From contig NZ_BAABBN010000004.1 in NCBI RefSeq assembly GCF_039537985.1, positions 930,001 through 994,000 of the forward strand: a stretch of DNA of 64,000 bases, in the 5' to 3' direction. The notes under the pieces were generated by a model. That model was not told the DNA's origin. It saw only the letters and a program-made list of their open reading frames with translations, and ran no database searches. Origin of the DNA: Litoribacillus peritrichatus (GTDB lineage: Bacteria > Pseudomonadota > Gammaproteobacteria > Pseudomonadales > Litoribrevibacteraceae). Shown here piece by piece: positions 32,956 to 42,141 of this stretch; position 1 is the stretch's first letter, and every line of letters begins with the position of its first letter. The position numbers and the translations under genes were made by a program.

Positions 32956-34992
32956 TTGAAGTCCTGTTTATTAACGCTAAAAATATCCGTTGTTGCTGCC
33001 AGTTTGATGCTGGGTCTAAGTGGCTGTGATGTTCATCAAGACACCACGCCTGGGTCTGGTCAAAAGGGGACGATGGCAACAGACACTAACTCAGTCGATA
33101 GCTACGGCTTTACCCCGGCCACCCAGTTCACAATTAATGCAAATCAGCGGGTACGTGATGCGTTGCCGTTTGAAGATCAAACCGACTTTGAAGAATCCGA
33201 TCGAGGCTTTATTGCAACCATTCCTAGTTTGAAAGTCTTGGACAACAATGGAAAAACCGCTTGGGATACTGCTGCCTATCAATTTATTGAAGGGGAGGCT
33301 CCTGCCACCGTAAATCCAAGTTTATGGCGTCAGGCCACACTCAATAATAAACATGGCCTTTATAAAATCGGAGAGGGTATTTATCAGGTTCGTGGTTATG
33401 ACTTAGCGAACATGACTGTGATAGAAGGGGATAACGGCTGGCTTGTGGTTGACCCGTTGACGACGGCGGAAACGGCGTCGGCTGCCATGGCGTTTGTGAA
33501 TGAACAACTGGGCTCAAAACCGGTGAAGGCCTTGTTGTTTACTCATAGCCATATTGACCATTTTGGTGGCGCTCTGGGCATTTTGACTAAAGAGCAGGCG
33601 GCGTCAGGTGAAATCCCCATCATTGCACCTTCGGGATTTATGGAGGAGGCAACCAGCGAGAATATTATCGCAGGCATGGCGATGGGACGGCGGGCCATGT
33701 ATATGTATGGTAAGCGTCTTCCCAGGTCTGTTCGTGGTCATATAGGGTCAGGGTTAGGGAAAGAGCCAGCGTATGGTGCTTTTGGTATTCTGGAACCTAA
33801 TACATTGATTGAAAAAACGGGTCAGTCGCTGACTCTTGATGGTATCCGTTTTGAGTTTCAGGTGGTTTCTGGAACCGAGGCACCGGCCGAGTTTACTTTC
33901 TTTTTACCTGAAAAAAATGCCTTTGGTGGTGCTGAGTTGGTTTCCCGAACCATGCATAACTTATACACCTTGCGCGGCACAAAGGTAAGGGATGCGCTCA
34001 AATGGAGTGCTTCTATTGATGAAGCCATTGATTTACTCGGGAGTACCGACTTGTATTTTGGTAGTCATCACTGGCCGATATGGGGCACTGAAAACATTAT
34101 TCAGTTTCTTGAAAATCAAAGGGATATGTATAAATACATTCATGATCAATCGGTGCGTATGTTGAATCAGGGGCTCACATCCTCAGAAATTGCCGAACAA
34201 CTTGCACTGCCGCCTGCGCTTGAACAGTCTTTTTCTAATCGCGGTTATTATGGAACAACCAAGCATAATGCTAAGGCCGTATATCAGGCTTATCTAGGTT
34301 GGTATGACGCAAACCCTGCGAACCTGAACCCTTTGCCACCAGAGACGTCTTCAGTGAAATATGTGAAGTTAATGGGAGGCAGTAACGCGGTGTTGGCGAA
34401 TGCTCAAAACGCATTTGACCAAGGGGAATACCGGTGGGTCGCGGAATTATTGAATCATCTGGTGTTTGCGGAACCTGAAAATATGAAAGCCAAATCTCTG
34501 TTGGCAAATACTTACGATCAGTTAGGTTATCAATCGGAGTCTGGCCCTTGGCGTGACGTATATTTAACTGCGGCCTATGAATTAAGGCACGGTGGCCCCG
34601 ATGCCGGTGTTGATATTGCTATGATGAAAGGTGTGTTAGAGCATACGCCTATTGAGAACTTTTTGCAGTCGATGGCTGTTCGACTTAAAGGGCCGGATGC
34701 CATAGGCGAAGAATATCTGATTAACTTTACCTTTACCGACCGCAATGAAAATTATGTGGTACGGGTTGAAAATGGGGTTTTGCATCATCGTAAAGCAGAA
34801 GTGAATGCTCAAGCCAACGCCACACTTAAGCTCACTTATGATTTGTTTATAAAAATGGCGATTGGCGAGGCGGGTATTAAAGATACCTTATTTTCTGATG
34901 ATTTATCGGTGGAAGGCAGTACCTTGGATTTGATTGGTTTTTTCCGTTTGCTGGATAAACCGAAAGGCACCTTTAACGTTGTAACACCTTGA
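32956..34992 (+). CDS. Alkyl sulfatase (SdsA1-type), probable lipoprotein
   Basis: A 678-residue metallo-beta-lactamase-fold sulfatase. The zinc-binding motif TH-SHIDHFGG begins with Thr196. APAEFTFFLPEKNAFGGAEL and the alkyl-sulfatase dimerisation segment (LYTLRGTKVRDALKWSASID, then YFGSHHWPIWG) follow. The C-terminal SCP2-like domain holds KLTYDLFIKMAIG. The enzyme hydrolyses alkyl sulfates such as SDS to the alcohol and sulfate. TTG 32956 is chosen because GTGGAG lies upstream and it opens a signal sequence ending in LSGC (Cys25). The frame is open back to 32791, overlapping the AraC gene. Confidence 0.9.
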   Translation: MKSCLLTLKISVVAASLMLGLSGCDVHQDTTPGSGQKGTMATDTNSVDSYGFTPATQFTINANQRVRDALPFEDQTDFEESDRGFIATIPSLKVLDNNGKTAWDTAAYQFIEGEAPATVNPSLWRQATLNNKHGLYKIGEGIYQVRGYDLANMTVIEGDNGWLVVDPLTTAETASAAMAFVNEQLGSKPVKALLFTHSHIDHFGGALGILTKEQAASGEIPIIAPSGFMEEATSENIIAGMAMGRRAMYMYGKRLPRSVRGHIGSGLGKEPAYGAFGILEPNTLIEKTGQSLTLDGIRFEFQVVSGTEAPAEFTFFLPEKNAFGGAELVSRTMHNLYTLRGTKVRDALKWSASIDEAIDLLGSTDLYFGSHHWPIWGTENIIQFLENQRDMYKYIHDQSVRMLNQGLTSSEIAEQLALPPALEQSFSNRGYYGTTKHNAKAVYQAYLGWYDANPANLNPLPPETSSVKYVKLMGGSNAVLANAQNAFDQGEYRWVAELLNHLVFAEPENMKAKSLLANTYDQLGYQSESGPWRDVYLTAAYELRHGGPDAGVDIAMMKGVLEHTPIENFLQSMAVRLKGPDAIGEEYLINFTFTDRNENYVVRVENGVLHHRKAEVNAQANATLKLTYDLFIKMAIGEAGIKDTLFSDDLSVEGSTLDLIGFFRLLDKPKGTFNVVTP

Positions 34993-35011
34993 ACCCGGAT
35001 GTGATATCGGC

Positions 35012-36631
35012 CTATTTCGATTTTTTAGTTCTAAGGTCGAGCGGTAACGTGATGTTAAAACAAATACCACCATAAGGGGAATCAAGGCATTCGATTGTGC
35101 CGCCCAGGGCTTGGGTGACGAGGTTATAGATAATATTTAGGCCAAGTCCCAGGCCACCCTGATTTCTTCGGGTGGTAAAAAAGGGTTCGAAAATTCGTTG
35201 ACGGTCTTCTTCGTGAATGCCTCTGCCATCATCGGATACAGCAATGTTTAAACTGCGTTCTGTGTTGTTTACTTCCACATTAAGGTAGATGCGGCCTGTA
35301 TCCCCTTCGTTAAAGGCATGGGTGGCCGCATTATCTATGAGCGATTGCAGCACTTTTTGTAATGAGGTTGCAAAGGTTTCTAAGGTGACGGTGCGCCGAC
35401 ATGTGACGGTGAGACTGATGTTGGGGGTCAGCCTGCTCCTTGCCCAGGAAGAAAATTCGTCTAAGAAGCTGGCGATATCAATTTCTGTTAAGGTCTCGCA
35501 TTCTTGACTCACCGACAACTCTTTGAACGTTTCTATCAGACCTGTGATTCGGTCAATATTACTTTCGCTCATGTGAGTAAGAGCCATGATGTCGTCCAGC
35601 GCTGAGTTAAGACTGTTTTTACTCAACTGATTGTTTTTAACGTCGGTTTTGATGGTGTCTACAAAGTCGGAGATGGCACTGATGGATGTTTTGCATATGC
35701 CGATAGGGGTGTTTAGCTCGTGTGCCAAACCGACCACCATACCGCCTGTGGCAAGCATTTTTTCGCGTATAACGAGCTGCTTTTGTGTTTCCTGAAGCTG
35801 ACCTATCATGGCATTGACGTTATCCAGAGCAACGGATAATTCAGAGTTGGTTTGTCTTAACTCTGTGGTTCTTTCATTGACTTTATTTTCAAGCTCGACA
35901 TTAAGTTCCGCCAGTTTTGCCCGGTCTTCAATTAACTGTTGTTCGATGACTACCCGGTGTTCGAGTTCTTTTTTGAGGTTATTGCTCATTAGGTTCAGAG
36001 AATCTGTGACCACCTGCAGTTCGTCATTTTGGCGCTGTCGTTTAAGTTCTAGTGTTTTATCCAGCGATTCAAACGTCAGATCCCTAGCAAAACGAGCCAT
36101 TTTATGGAGGTGTTTGGTGATCATCTGATGAACGATGATGAGAATAAACAGCGATACAATGAAGGTCTTAAAGAATTGAGTGATCAGAATGCTGATGGTT
36201 TTTTCAAGTAAGCGGTCGTATAAATACCCATAGTTAACCTGAATGAACAAAGTGCCGATGTTTCTGCCTTCGTAAATAAGTTCATAGTCAATTAGCTCGG
36301 AATAAGCTTGTTTTTCCGGATTGCCGTGAGCCATCTTCTCACCACCTTTGAGGACAACATACACGTAATCGTTTTCCGGGTAGTTCAATAGCCCCTGAAG
36401 TTTCAGCTCGACGCCAGGAAGGTCAAACTCCCAAAGATCCAGGCTCAGTTGTTTTAAATAGACCTCCTGAATACGCTTTTGGTGCTCCTGAATAATGGAG
36501 ACGTCTCGTTTATAGTCCAGTAATAAAATAATAACGGTAGCGAACAGAGTAACTACGGTACTGAACGCCAGAATTGTGATCAGTAGGCGACGACCAAGCA
36601 GGGAGGGTATGGCTTGCTGAATACCGAACAA
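35012..36631 (-). CDS. Membrane sensor histidine kinase
   Basis: A 539-residue kinase. Two transmembrane helices (about 15-38 and 145-170) flank a short periplasmic region, then comes a coiled coil. The dimerisation box GLAHELNTPIGI places the phospho-accepting His at 304. ATPase motifs follow: N box LIDNAATHA, DDGRGI, FEPFFTT and GGLGLGLNI. A TTG start with GAGG seven bases upstream is used. No response-regulator gene is adjacent; the HD-GYP gene lies upstream on the same strand. Confidence 0.9.
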   Translation of the reverse strand: MFGIQQAIPSLLGRRLLITILAFSTVVTLFATVIILLLDYKRDVSIIQEHQKRIQEVYLKQLSLDLWEFDLPGVELKLQGLLNYPENDYVYVVLKGGEKMAHGNPEKQAYSELIDYELIYEGRNIGTLFIQVNYGYLYDRLLEKTISILITQFFKTFIVSLFILIIVHQMITKHLHKMARFARDLTFESLDKTLELKRQRQNDELQVVTDSLNLMSNNLKKELEHRVVIEQQLIEDRAKLAELNVELENKVNERTTELRQTNSELSVALDNVNAMIGQLQETQKQLVIREKMLATGGMVVGLAHELNTPIGICKTSISAISDFVDTIKTDVKNNQLSKNSLNSALDDIMALTHMSESNIDRITGLIETFKELSVSQECETLTEIDIASFLDEFSSWARSRLTPNISLTVTCRRTVTLETFATSLQKVLQSLIDNAATHAFNEGDTGRIYLNVEVNNTERSLNIAVSDDGRGIHEEDRQRIFEPFFTTRRNQGGLGLGLNIIYNLVTQALGGTIECLDSPYGGICFNITLPLDLRTKKSK

Positions 36632-36802
36632 ATTGGCTACCTCAACCTTTGCTTCGAGTGACTGGATTGTTCATCACGTAATACATAGGAACCTTGTGCT
36701 AAGTTTTTGTGTTTCTCATTGTTATTTCTTCAATCTCTAAAGAATTTTAGGCTAAGAATAAGGTTTTTGCCTTACACGCCTGTTTCTTAATCTTTGTTTA
36801 TC

Positions 36803-39766
36803 CTAAGGTTCCAGAAATTCTTCAATATCAATTTCATCTCTTTGGGTGGGTGTTAAGTGCTTTTGAGCGTATTCTGCGTATGCCCCTGAGTTTAGAAATA
36901 GTTCAAATAAGTCTTTATCTATGTGGCCGTCTTTCACCATGAAACGCATTATTTTGAGTGCACTGCCCAGCGATTTAGGGTCTTTGTAGGGTCGGTCGCT
37001 GGCCGTCAGTGCTTCAAAGATATCCGCGATGGCCATGATTCTGGCCGGGATAGACATGTCCTGTCGGGTCAGTTTTCTTGGGTAACCAGTTCCGTTGATT
37101 TTTTCGTGATGGCTGCCTGCGATTTCTGGCACGTTTTTAAGATGTTTAGGAAACGGCAGTTTCTCTAACATGATGATGGTCTGGACGATATGGTCGTTGA
37201 TGATAAAGCGTTCTTCTGTCGTTAATGTGCCATTGGCAATACTCAGGTTATAAATTTCGCCCAGGTTGAGTTCATGTTCGGGCACTTGCATATCAAACCC
37301 CCAAGGGTTGTCTTTACTGAATGACTTGTTACTTTCTCTGGCTATCAGGTGTTCAGGCTTGTCCGACAGAATGTTTTCAGTGACAGGAAGTACTTCCTCC
37401 TGGTTCTGCATGCGTTTACGTTCCTCCCAGGCCAACCCCACTTGGTTGCTGAGCGTTCGTTGCCAGGTTCTTTCTGCAATTTGGTTTAAGCGGGCTTGTT
37501 CTTCTTGTTTGATTGGGTTGTCGCCGGAGTTACAATGCGCGATGAAGTAAAAATCATCATTTAACTGTTGAATGTTGTTGTGAAAAGTCTCTGCTAGGGC
37601 GTTTAGTTGTTCATCGCTTGTTGTGTTTTGTTCGAGGAGGTTGAGTTTATTTGCCAGAAAAGCGATTTCTTCATCGCGCTTCAATACTTCAAACCGTGTC
37701 CGTATTTCGTGTATTCGGTTGTATAAAGTTTCGAGTCTGGTGGATTTATCCACGACATGTTCTGGGGTTGTGACTTTTCCGCAGTCGTGTAACCAACTGG
37801 CGATGTGCAGTTCTTCCCATTCTTTGGCGTTCATTGAGAAGTCTTTGAACGGGATTTCGTTTGAGTCGCAAGCAGCCTGTGCCAGAAGTTTGGCCAGTTC
37901 GGGTACTCTTTGACAGTGTCCGCCAGTGTAAGGGGATTTAGCATCAATTGCGCCAGCTATTAGCTTGATGAAAGACTCAAGCAGCGCTTTTTGCTCGATA
38001 TAGAGTTGATTCTTTTCGAGTGATTCTGCGCAAAACCCAGACAATATTTCCGCAAAACCGATTTTATTACTGTTGGATAACAGGTTGTCGGATAAGACGT
38101 TGTTAGACAAAACGTTGTCGGGTGCAACGTCGAAAGTGAGTAATAACATCCCGATGACGTTCTTTTTCCGATCCAGTAGCGGGATAGCTACAACGTTCGC
38201 GGTCGTGAGTTCACTGTCTAATAACAAATCATCTAAATGCGAAACTTTTGAACCCGTGGTGATTTCATGAAGCTGTTGTTGTGTTTCCTTGTTGTGAATG
38301 GCGGTTTGAATAAAGTCGGGGAGTTGATCGAGCCGGTATTTTTTTAACGGCCCTTTGTTCAGAATGGTTTGGTGCTCTGAACTGAAACTGGCTTGGTTCA
38401 GGGTTTGTTTTTGCTCATCAAATAAATACAGAGTGACCGACTTGGCGGTAGACGCCTTTCTGGTTTCAGCGGTAACAATGTTCAGCAGTCGCTCATGATC
38501 TTTTTCGCTGGTGACTGACGATATGAGCGTTAAAAACTGGTTGATGGTGGACTTCATGGAGTTAATGGATTTTGACAGGTAGTCAATCTCTAAAACAAAC
38601 GAACGGGTGTTCGGCGATTCCCTGAAATCAAGCTCCTTAATGGATGTGGTTTCTTTGGTTAAATCAATCAGGGGTTTAGCAACCCGGTTTGCCAATAACC
38701 AGGTCATTGGCAGAGATAATAACAATATGATGGCTGCGATCAGGGTGGACGAATTTCGAATTTCGATCGCTTCCGCAAGCAGCTCATTTTTGGGCGAGAC
38801 GATGGTCAGCGCAATGTTTCCGGCACTGAGCTTCATAGGAATGGTCGTGCCAATCCAGGATTGGCCTTGAAAATCGTAGCTGTGATTGTTCGGTGAGGGG
38901 GTAGTCAGAAAGTAATTGACCACGGGCTTATTGAGTTGGTCTGCGTGTATTCGTTCTGGTGTGCCGCTGGAAAGATCAACGATAAGATCCCGGTCTCTGT
39001 GTGCAACAATTTGATGGCTTTTATCTGTCATTACGATGGTGGAAGAGGGGGTGATGTAATGCTTGGATAAGGTGTCGCTCAGCTGTTCCAGCGTGATATC
39101 CGCAGCAACCACGGCACCTGATTGTTGGTTCTGATACGATAGTGTGACGCCAAGTTTGCCGATGAAAAAGAATAAATAGGGCGGTGTTGTCACCAATTGT
39201 TCACTATTGACCGCTTCTAAAAACCACGGTCGGCCCCGAGGGTCATAGTCGGTAGGTATTTGGGTTTCTTCACTGATAACGTCGCCTGACTGGCTGAGAA
39301 AAGTTCGCTCAATGACGCCGTCACTGGGGTGATAGTCAATATGGTCAACCATGTAAGAGGATTGTGGCGGGGCATCAAATTTGCTGACCATATAATCGCT
39401 GCTGATGGCCCGAACAATAAAGTAATCCCCGTCGGGATAACCCACTTCAATGGCGGCAATTTGAGTGCTGGTTCGAAGCATGGAGACCATCATCGGGATC
39501 TTCCTGAATCGGGCCTCTTTGGTGGTGAGTAAAGGAAGGTCGGTATTCGCTATTAATTGTACGTTTGAAGCCGCAGGCAGGTACGTGGCTTTGAAGTCCA
39601 GGCTCACTTCGGTGGCTATTTGCCGGAACATTTTGTCTGATGCGCTGATCAACAGGTCGGAAATTTTAAGGTAATTAAACCAGGCCAGCACACCGCCAAC
39701 GGCAAAAATTAACGAGATGAACAGCGTGGTGATGTGAATTTTGATCGAGAAGCGTTTATGCAGCAT
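36803..39766 (-). CDS. Large dCache/GAF/HD-GYP phosphodiesterase with a long internal insertion
   Basis: A 987-residue protein. The N-terminal membrane segment (about 12-35) leads to a dCache-like periplasmic sensor with a WFLEAVNSEQL segment, then a second membrane helix near 345, HAMP-like and GAF-like regions, and a C-terminal HD-GYP domain. HDCGK lies at about 658 and GTGYP near 890. In ordinary HD-GYP domains these are about 65 residues apart; here they are about 230 apart. Catalytic metal ligands at both ends appear retained. Expected activity is cyclic-di-GMP hydrolysis. It lies between the histidine kinase and rubredoxin genes. Confidence 0.85.
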   Translation of the reverse strand: MLHKRFSIKIHITTLFISLIFAVGGVLAWFNYLKISDLLISASDKMFRQIATEVSLDFKATYLPAASNVQLIANTDLPLLTTKEARFRKIPMMVSMLRTSTQIAAIEVGYPDGDYFIVRAISSDYMVSKFDAPPQSSYMVDHIDYHPSDGVIERTFLSQSGDVISEETQIPTDYDPRGRPWFLEAVNSEQLVTTPPYLFFFIGKLGVTLSYQNQQSGAVVAADITLEQLSDTLSKHYITPSSTIVMTDKSHQIVAHRDRDLIVDLSSGTPERIHADQLNKPVVNYFLTTPSPNNHSYDFQGQSWIGTTIPMKLSAGNIALTIVSPKNELLAEAIEIRNSSTLIAAIILLLSLPMTWLLANRVAKPLIDLTKETTSIKELDFRESPNTRSFVLEIDYLSKSINSMKSTINQFLTLISSVTSEKDHERLLNIVTAETRKASTAKSVTLYLFDEQKQTLNQASFSSEHQTILNKGPLKKYRLDQLPDFIQTAIHNKETQQQLHEITTGSKVSHLDDLLLDSELTTANVVAIPLLDRKKNVIGMLLLTFDVAPDNVLSNNVLSDNLLSNSNKIGFAEILSGFCAESLEKNQLYIEQKALLESFIKLIAGAIDAKSPYTGGHCQRVPELAKLLAQAACDSNEIPFKDFSMNAKEWEELHIASWLHDCGKVTTPEHVVDKSTRLETLYNRIHEIRTRFEVLKRDEEIAFLANKLNLLEQNTTSDEQLNALAETFHNNIQQLNDDFYFIAHCNSGDNPIKQEEQARLNQIAERTWQRTLSNQVGLAWEERKRMQNQEEVLPVTENILSDKPEHLIARESNKSFSKDNPWGFDMQVPEHELNLGEIYNLSIANGTLTTEERFIINDHIVQTIIMLEKLPFPKHLKNVPEIAGSHHEKINGTGYPRKLTRQDMSIPARIMAIADIFEALTASDRPYKDPKSLGSALKIMRFMVKDGHIDKDLFELFLNSGAYAEYAQKHLTPTQRDEIDIEEFLEP

Positions 39767-39891
39767 AACGAGTATGGGGAGCTTCTGAACAAGGCGTGTC
39801 GTTCAGAGCGTTCAGACGCCCCCTTGAGTTCCTTTCATTCGACATACTATTGAAAGTAAACCATAAGACTCGTTTAGGAAAGTTGGCTTGG

Positions 39892-40059
39892 TTATTCTAC
39901 GAGATAGAAGTCATCTTTTGAGGCAGAACAGTCCGGGCAGGTCCAATCATCCGGTACATCCTGCCAAAGCGTGCCGGCAGGTATCCCCTCATCAGGCCAG
40001 CCAAGAGCTTCGTCGTAGGTTAAATCACAGGTCAGGCAGTTATATTTTTTATAATTCAT
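39892..40059 (-). CDS. Rubredoxin (AlkG2-type)
   Basis: A 55-residue rubredoxin with CLTC near the N-terminus and CPDCSASKDDF near the C-terminus, the four Cys that bind one iron. The second set lacks the Arg insert, as in electron-transferring AlkG2-type rubredoxins of alkane hydroxylases. It follows the other rubredoxin gene (11-nt gap) and alkB, so it is likely the functional electron carrier for AlkB. Confidence 0.88.
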   Translation of the reverse strand: MNYKKYNCLTCDLTYDEALGWPDEGIPAGTLWQDVPDDWTCPDCSASKDDFYLVE

Positions 40060-40070
40060 GTCTGTTCTCA

Positions 40071-40256
40071 TTATTTAGTGTTGGTTTTGGACGATTCCAC
40101 AGGTATAAAATCCGGTTTCTCGCGCACAAAACAATCTGGGCAGGGAAAGCTGTCCGGGATAGAAGCCCAAACTGTTCCCGCCGGATAGCCTTCGTGTTCA
40201 CAGCCCTCTGTTTCATCGTAGATGTAGCCGCAATCCGGGCACTGGTATCTGGACAT
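40071..40256 (-). CDS. Rubredoxin (AlkG1-type)
   Basis: A 61-residue rubredoxin with CPDCGYIYDE and CPDCFVREKPDF. The Arg-containing CPDC-VR-K-DF element matches the N-terminal domain of Pseudomonas putida AlkG, the type reported not to replace AlkG2 in electron transfer. It is 16 nt after alkB. Together with the next gene it reproduces the two-domain AlkG as separate proteins. Confidence 0.88.
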   Translation of the reverse strand: MSRYQCPDCGYIYDETEGCEHEGYPAGTVWASIPDSFPCPDCFVREKPDFIPVESSKTNTK

Positions 40257-40272
40257 AACAAGCTCCTCTCTT

Positions 40273-41475
40273 TTAAGCCGTGACTTCTGGCTGGTGGTAT
40301 CGATGGAACATTTTCTCTTTATGAGCCGGGTCGATATTTACTTTGGACATATCCCCATCCGCCCAGTTAACCACTCTGCGGTCCATAACAAATCGCCAAG
40401 CGGGAGGAAACATCGCCAAAGCCATCATTGCCGGGTATCCGTGCGGTAACTGTGGCGCTTCAGGGTAATCCCGTAAAACCTGATAGGCTCGGGTTGGGTG
40501 AGCGTGGTGATCAGAATGTCGTTGTAAGTGCAAAGTTAATAGATTTGTCGCTTTAAAATTGTTGTTCCAAGAGTGTTTAGGCTGACAACGTTCATAGCGG
40601 CCGTTATCTAGCTTCTGACGTAATAAGCCGTAATGTTCAATGTAATTGGCAAGCGTCAATTGAAACCAGCCATAAAATGCTGTGATGATTAGAAAGGGTA
40701 AGGCCATGATCCCGAATAATGCGGTCATGAGGCCGTAAGCCACGATCGTCACCATCATGGATTGCAGCAGTTCATTTTTTGGTGAAAAGAAAGACAGGTT
40801 GAGTCGTTTGAGTCTTTGAGCTTCCAGCTCCCAACCTCGGTGGGCTGCGCCAGGTATTTCTCGGATTGCAAACTTGTAAAGCGACTCACCCATTCTTGAA
40901 GAGGCAGGGTCTTCTGGTGTTGCGACGTCTTTGTGGTGGCCTTTGTTGTGCTCAATATTGAAGTGCGCATAGCCACAGCAGGCAGAGCATATTTGAGCGG
41001 CAATGACCTGGCCCTTGTCTTTAATTTTATGACCAAGTTCATGACTCATCGTTAAACCTACTGCGTGCAGTGAACCCACACTCAACAAGGCACCTAAAAT
41101 TTCATACCAGGCCCATTGATATTGGGTCACTACGTAAGTGGTTGCGATGAGCGCTGCCCACTGGCCTGCGGTAGCCAGGTATAAAATTCGTTTGTAATAG
41201 GATGAATTCGAGTTGAGCTCTTTTTCTTCTTCCTCTGTCGGGTTGTAAGGGTCCTCTCCTACGATGGTATCGACAACAGGAATAATCACGTAGAACACAA
41301 CGACAAGGCTCCAAAGCCAACCGCCATTGCCGGTGTATGCCGCCAAGCCAGCGGATGCCAGCATCAGTGCCGGTACAATGAATGTGATCATGTACCAGTA
41401 TTTTTTAGCTTTTGACCACCTTTCTTCTTTGAGCTCTGTTTCTAACGTTGGTTGTTTATTCATTGTCTGTGACAT
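40273..41475 (-). CDS. alkB: Alkane 1-monooxygenase
   Basis: A 400-residue integral-membrane di-iron hydroxylase, about the usual length. Conserved His motifs are all present: HELGHK, EHNKGHH, LQRHSDHH, plus NYIEHYGL. About six transmembrane segments span the N-terminal half. It oxidises medium-chain n-alkanes to 1-alkanols using electrons from rubredoxin. ATG 41475 is supported by GGAGAGAT. It heads an operon with two rubredoxin genes. Palindromic ATTGT-type sites lie in the upstream region. Confidence 0.95.
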   Translation of the reverse strand: MSQTMNKQPTLETELKEERWSKAKKYWYMITFIVPALMLASAGLAAYTGNGGWLWSLVVVFYVIIPVVDTIVGEDPYNPTEEEEKELNSNSSYYKRILYLATAGQWAALIATTYVVTQYQWAWYEILGALLSVGSLHAVGLTMSHELGHKIKDKGQVIAAQICSACCGYAHFNIEHNKGHHKDVATPEDPASSRMGESLYKFAIREIPGAAHRGWELEAQRLKRLNLSFFSPKNELLQSMMVTIVAYGLMTALFGIMALPFLIITAFYGWFQLTLANYIEHYGLLRQKLDNGRYERCQPKHSWNNNFKATNLLTLHLQRHSDHHAHPTRAYQVLRDYPEAPQLPHGYPAMMALAMFPPAWRFVMDRRVVNWADGDMSKVNIDPAHKEKMFHRYHQPEVTA

Positions 41476-41516
41476 TTTATCTCTCCGTCATAACGACTTG
41501 ATGTTATTTTGTGTTG

Positions 41517-41531
41517 GATTGTCTGACAATC
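41517..41531. promoter_or_regulatory. Palindrome upstream of alkB (candidate operator 1)
   Basis: GATTGTCTGACAATC is a perfect 7-1-7 palindrome, ending 42 nt before the alkB ATG. Its core recurs at 41641-41653 and partially inside the first codons of alkB (41462-41474). Regulator unknown. Confidence 0.5.
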
Positions 41532-41556
41532 TATCAAAATAAATGTATTTTTAAAC

Positions 41557-41572
41557 CCTAACTTTAGTTAGG
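41557..41572. promoter_or_regulatory. Inverted repeat in alkB upstream region
   Basis: CCTAAC / GTTAGG around a 4-nt centre (TTTA), between the two ATTGT-type palindromes. A possible binding site or part of the promoter architecture. Confidence 0.35.
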
Positions 41573-41640
41573 TTGTCGTTCTTCGAATCAAATATTTACA
41601 AAGCCTGCTTTTGTTCTTCAGTATAGGATATCTTTGTAGA

Positions 41641-41653
41641 ATTGTTGGACAAT
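41641..41653. promoter_or_regulatory. Palindrome upstream of alkB (candidate operator 2)
   Basis: ATTGTTGGACAAT, one difference per arm or less from the site at 41517. Centres are about 123 nt apart, a spacing that could allow looping. Confidence 0.4.
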
Positions 41654-41738
41654 AGTGTGGTGGGAAGTGAAAAGAGTGCCTTTGATAAGACACTCAGGAA
41701 AGGACAGGGTTGTTAGTTTACTGAACTTTAGTTGCTAT

Positions 41739-41981
41739 TTAGTCGCCTACTCTTGCAAACCTTGGCTGAGGTTTTCCATCGACTTCTACCGTTTCTGTAA
41801 ACATTGAAAGAGGGCGCACCCAATAGCCGTGCTCTCCATACAATGCTTGGTAGAATACTAACCATTCTTCAGTTTCACTGTGTTGTGCTGTACCAAATAC
41901 ACGGTATTGAGGGCCTTTATAGTGTGCATACAGGCCGGGTTCGATTTTGTGGTGGCCTTCCAGCTGAATAGGGGCGGTCAT
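41739..41981 (-). CDS. DUF1653-family protein
   Basis: An 80-residue DUF1653 protein, recognised from IEPGLYAHYKGPQYRVFG and YWVRPLSMFTETV. Small beta-rich proteins of unknown role, common in proteobacteria. It is on the same strand as alkB but upstream of its regulatory region, so is probably transcribed separately. Confidence 0.85.
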   Translation of the reverse strand: MTAPIQLEGHHKIEPGLYAHYKGPQYRVFGTAQHSETEEWLVFYQALYGEHGYWVRPLSMFTETVEVDGKPQPRFARVGD

Positions 41982-42085
41982 AGGAGAATCCTGCTTAGTT
42001 CATTACGATGGCCAAGCATTGTAAATAATGTAGATTGTATTAGCGATTCCGGTGAATAGAAATTGGGAGAGTTTACGTACTAGCC

Positions 42086-42094
42086 TGTTATAAT
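42086..42094 (+). promoter_or_regulatory. Extended -10 promoter for ybaK operon
   Basis: TGTTATAAT at 42086-42094 fits an extended -10 element (TGNTATAAT). The start of the deacylase gene is 48 nt downstream. No good -35 was seen. Confidence 0.5.
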
Positions 42095-42141
42095 CTCGTT
42101 CCAAACAGTGTTCCGGTAAATGTGCTCTCAAGGAAGAATGG

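Noticed and set aside
40273..41475. Possibility that alkB is a fatty acid desaturase-type membrane hydroxylase
   Set aside because: All AlkB-specific His motifs, including LQRHSDHH and NYIEHYGL, are present, and rubredoxin genes follow.
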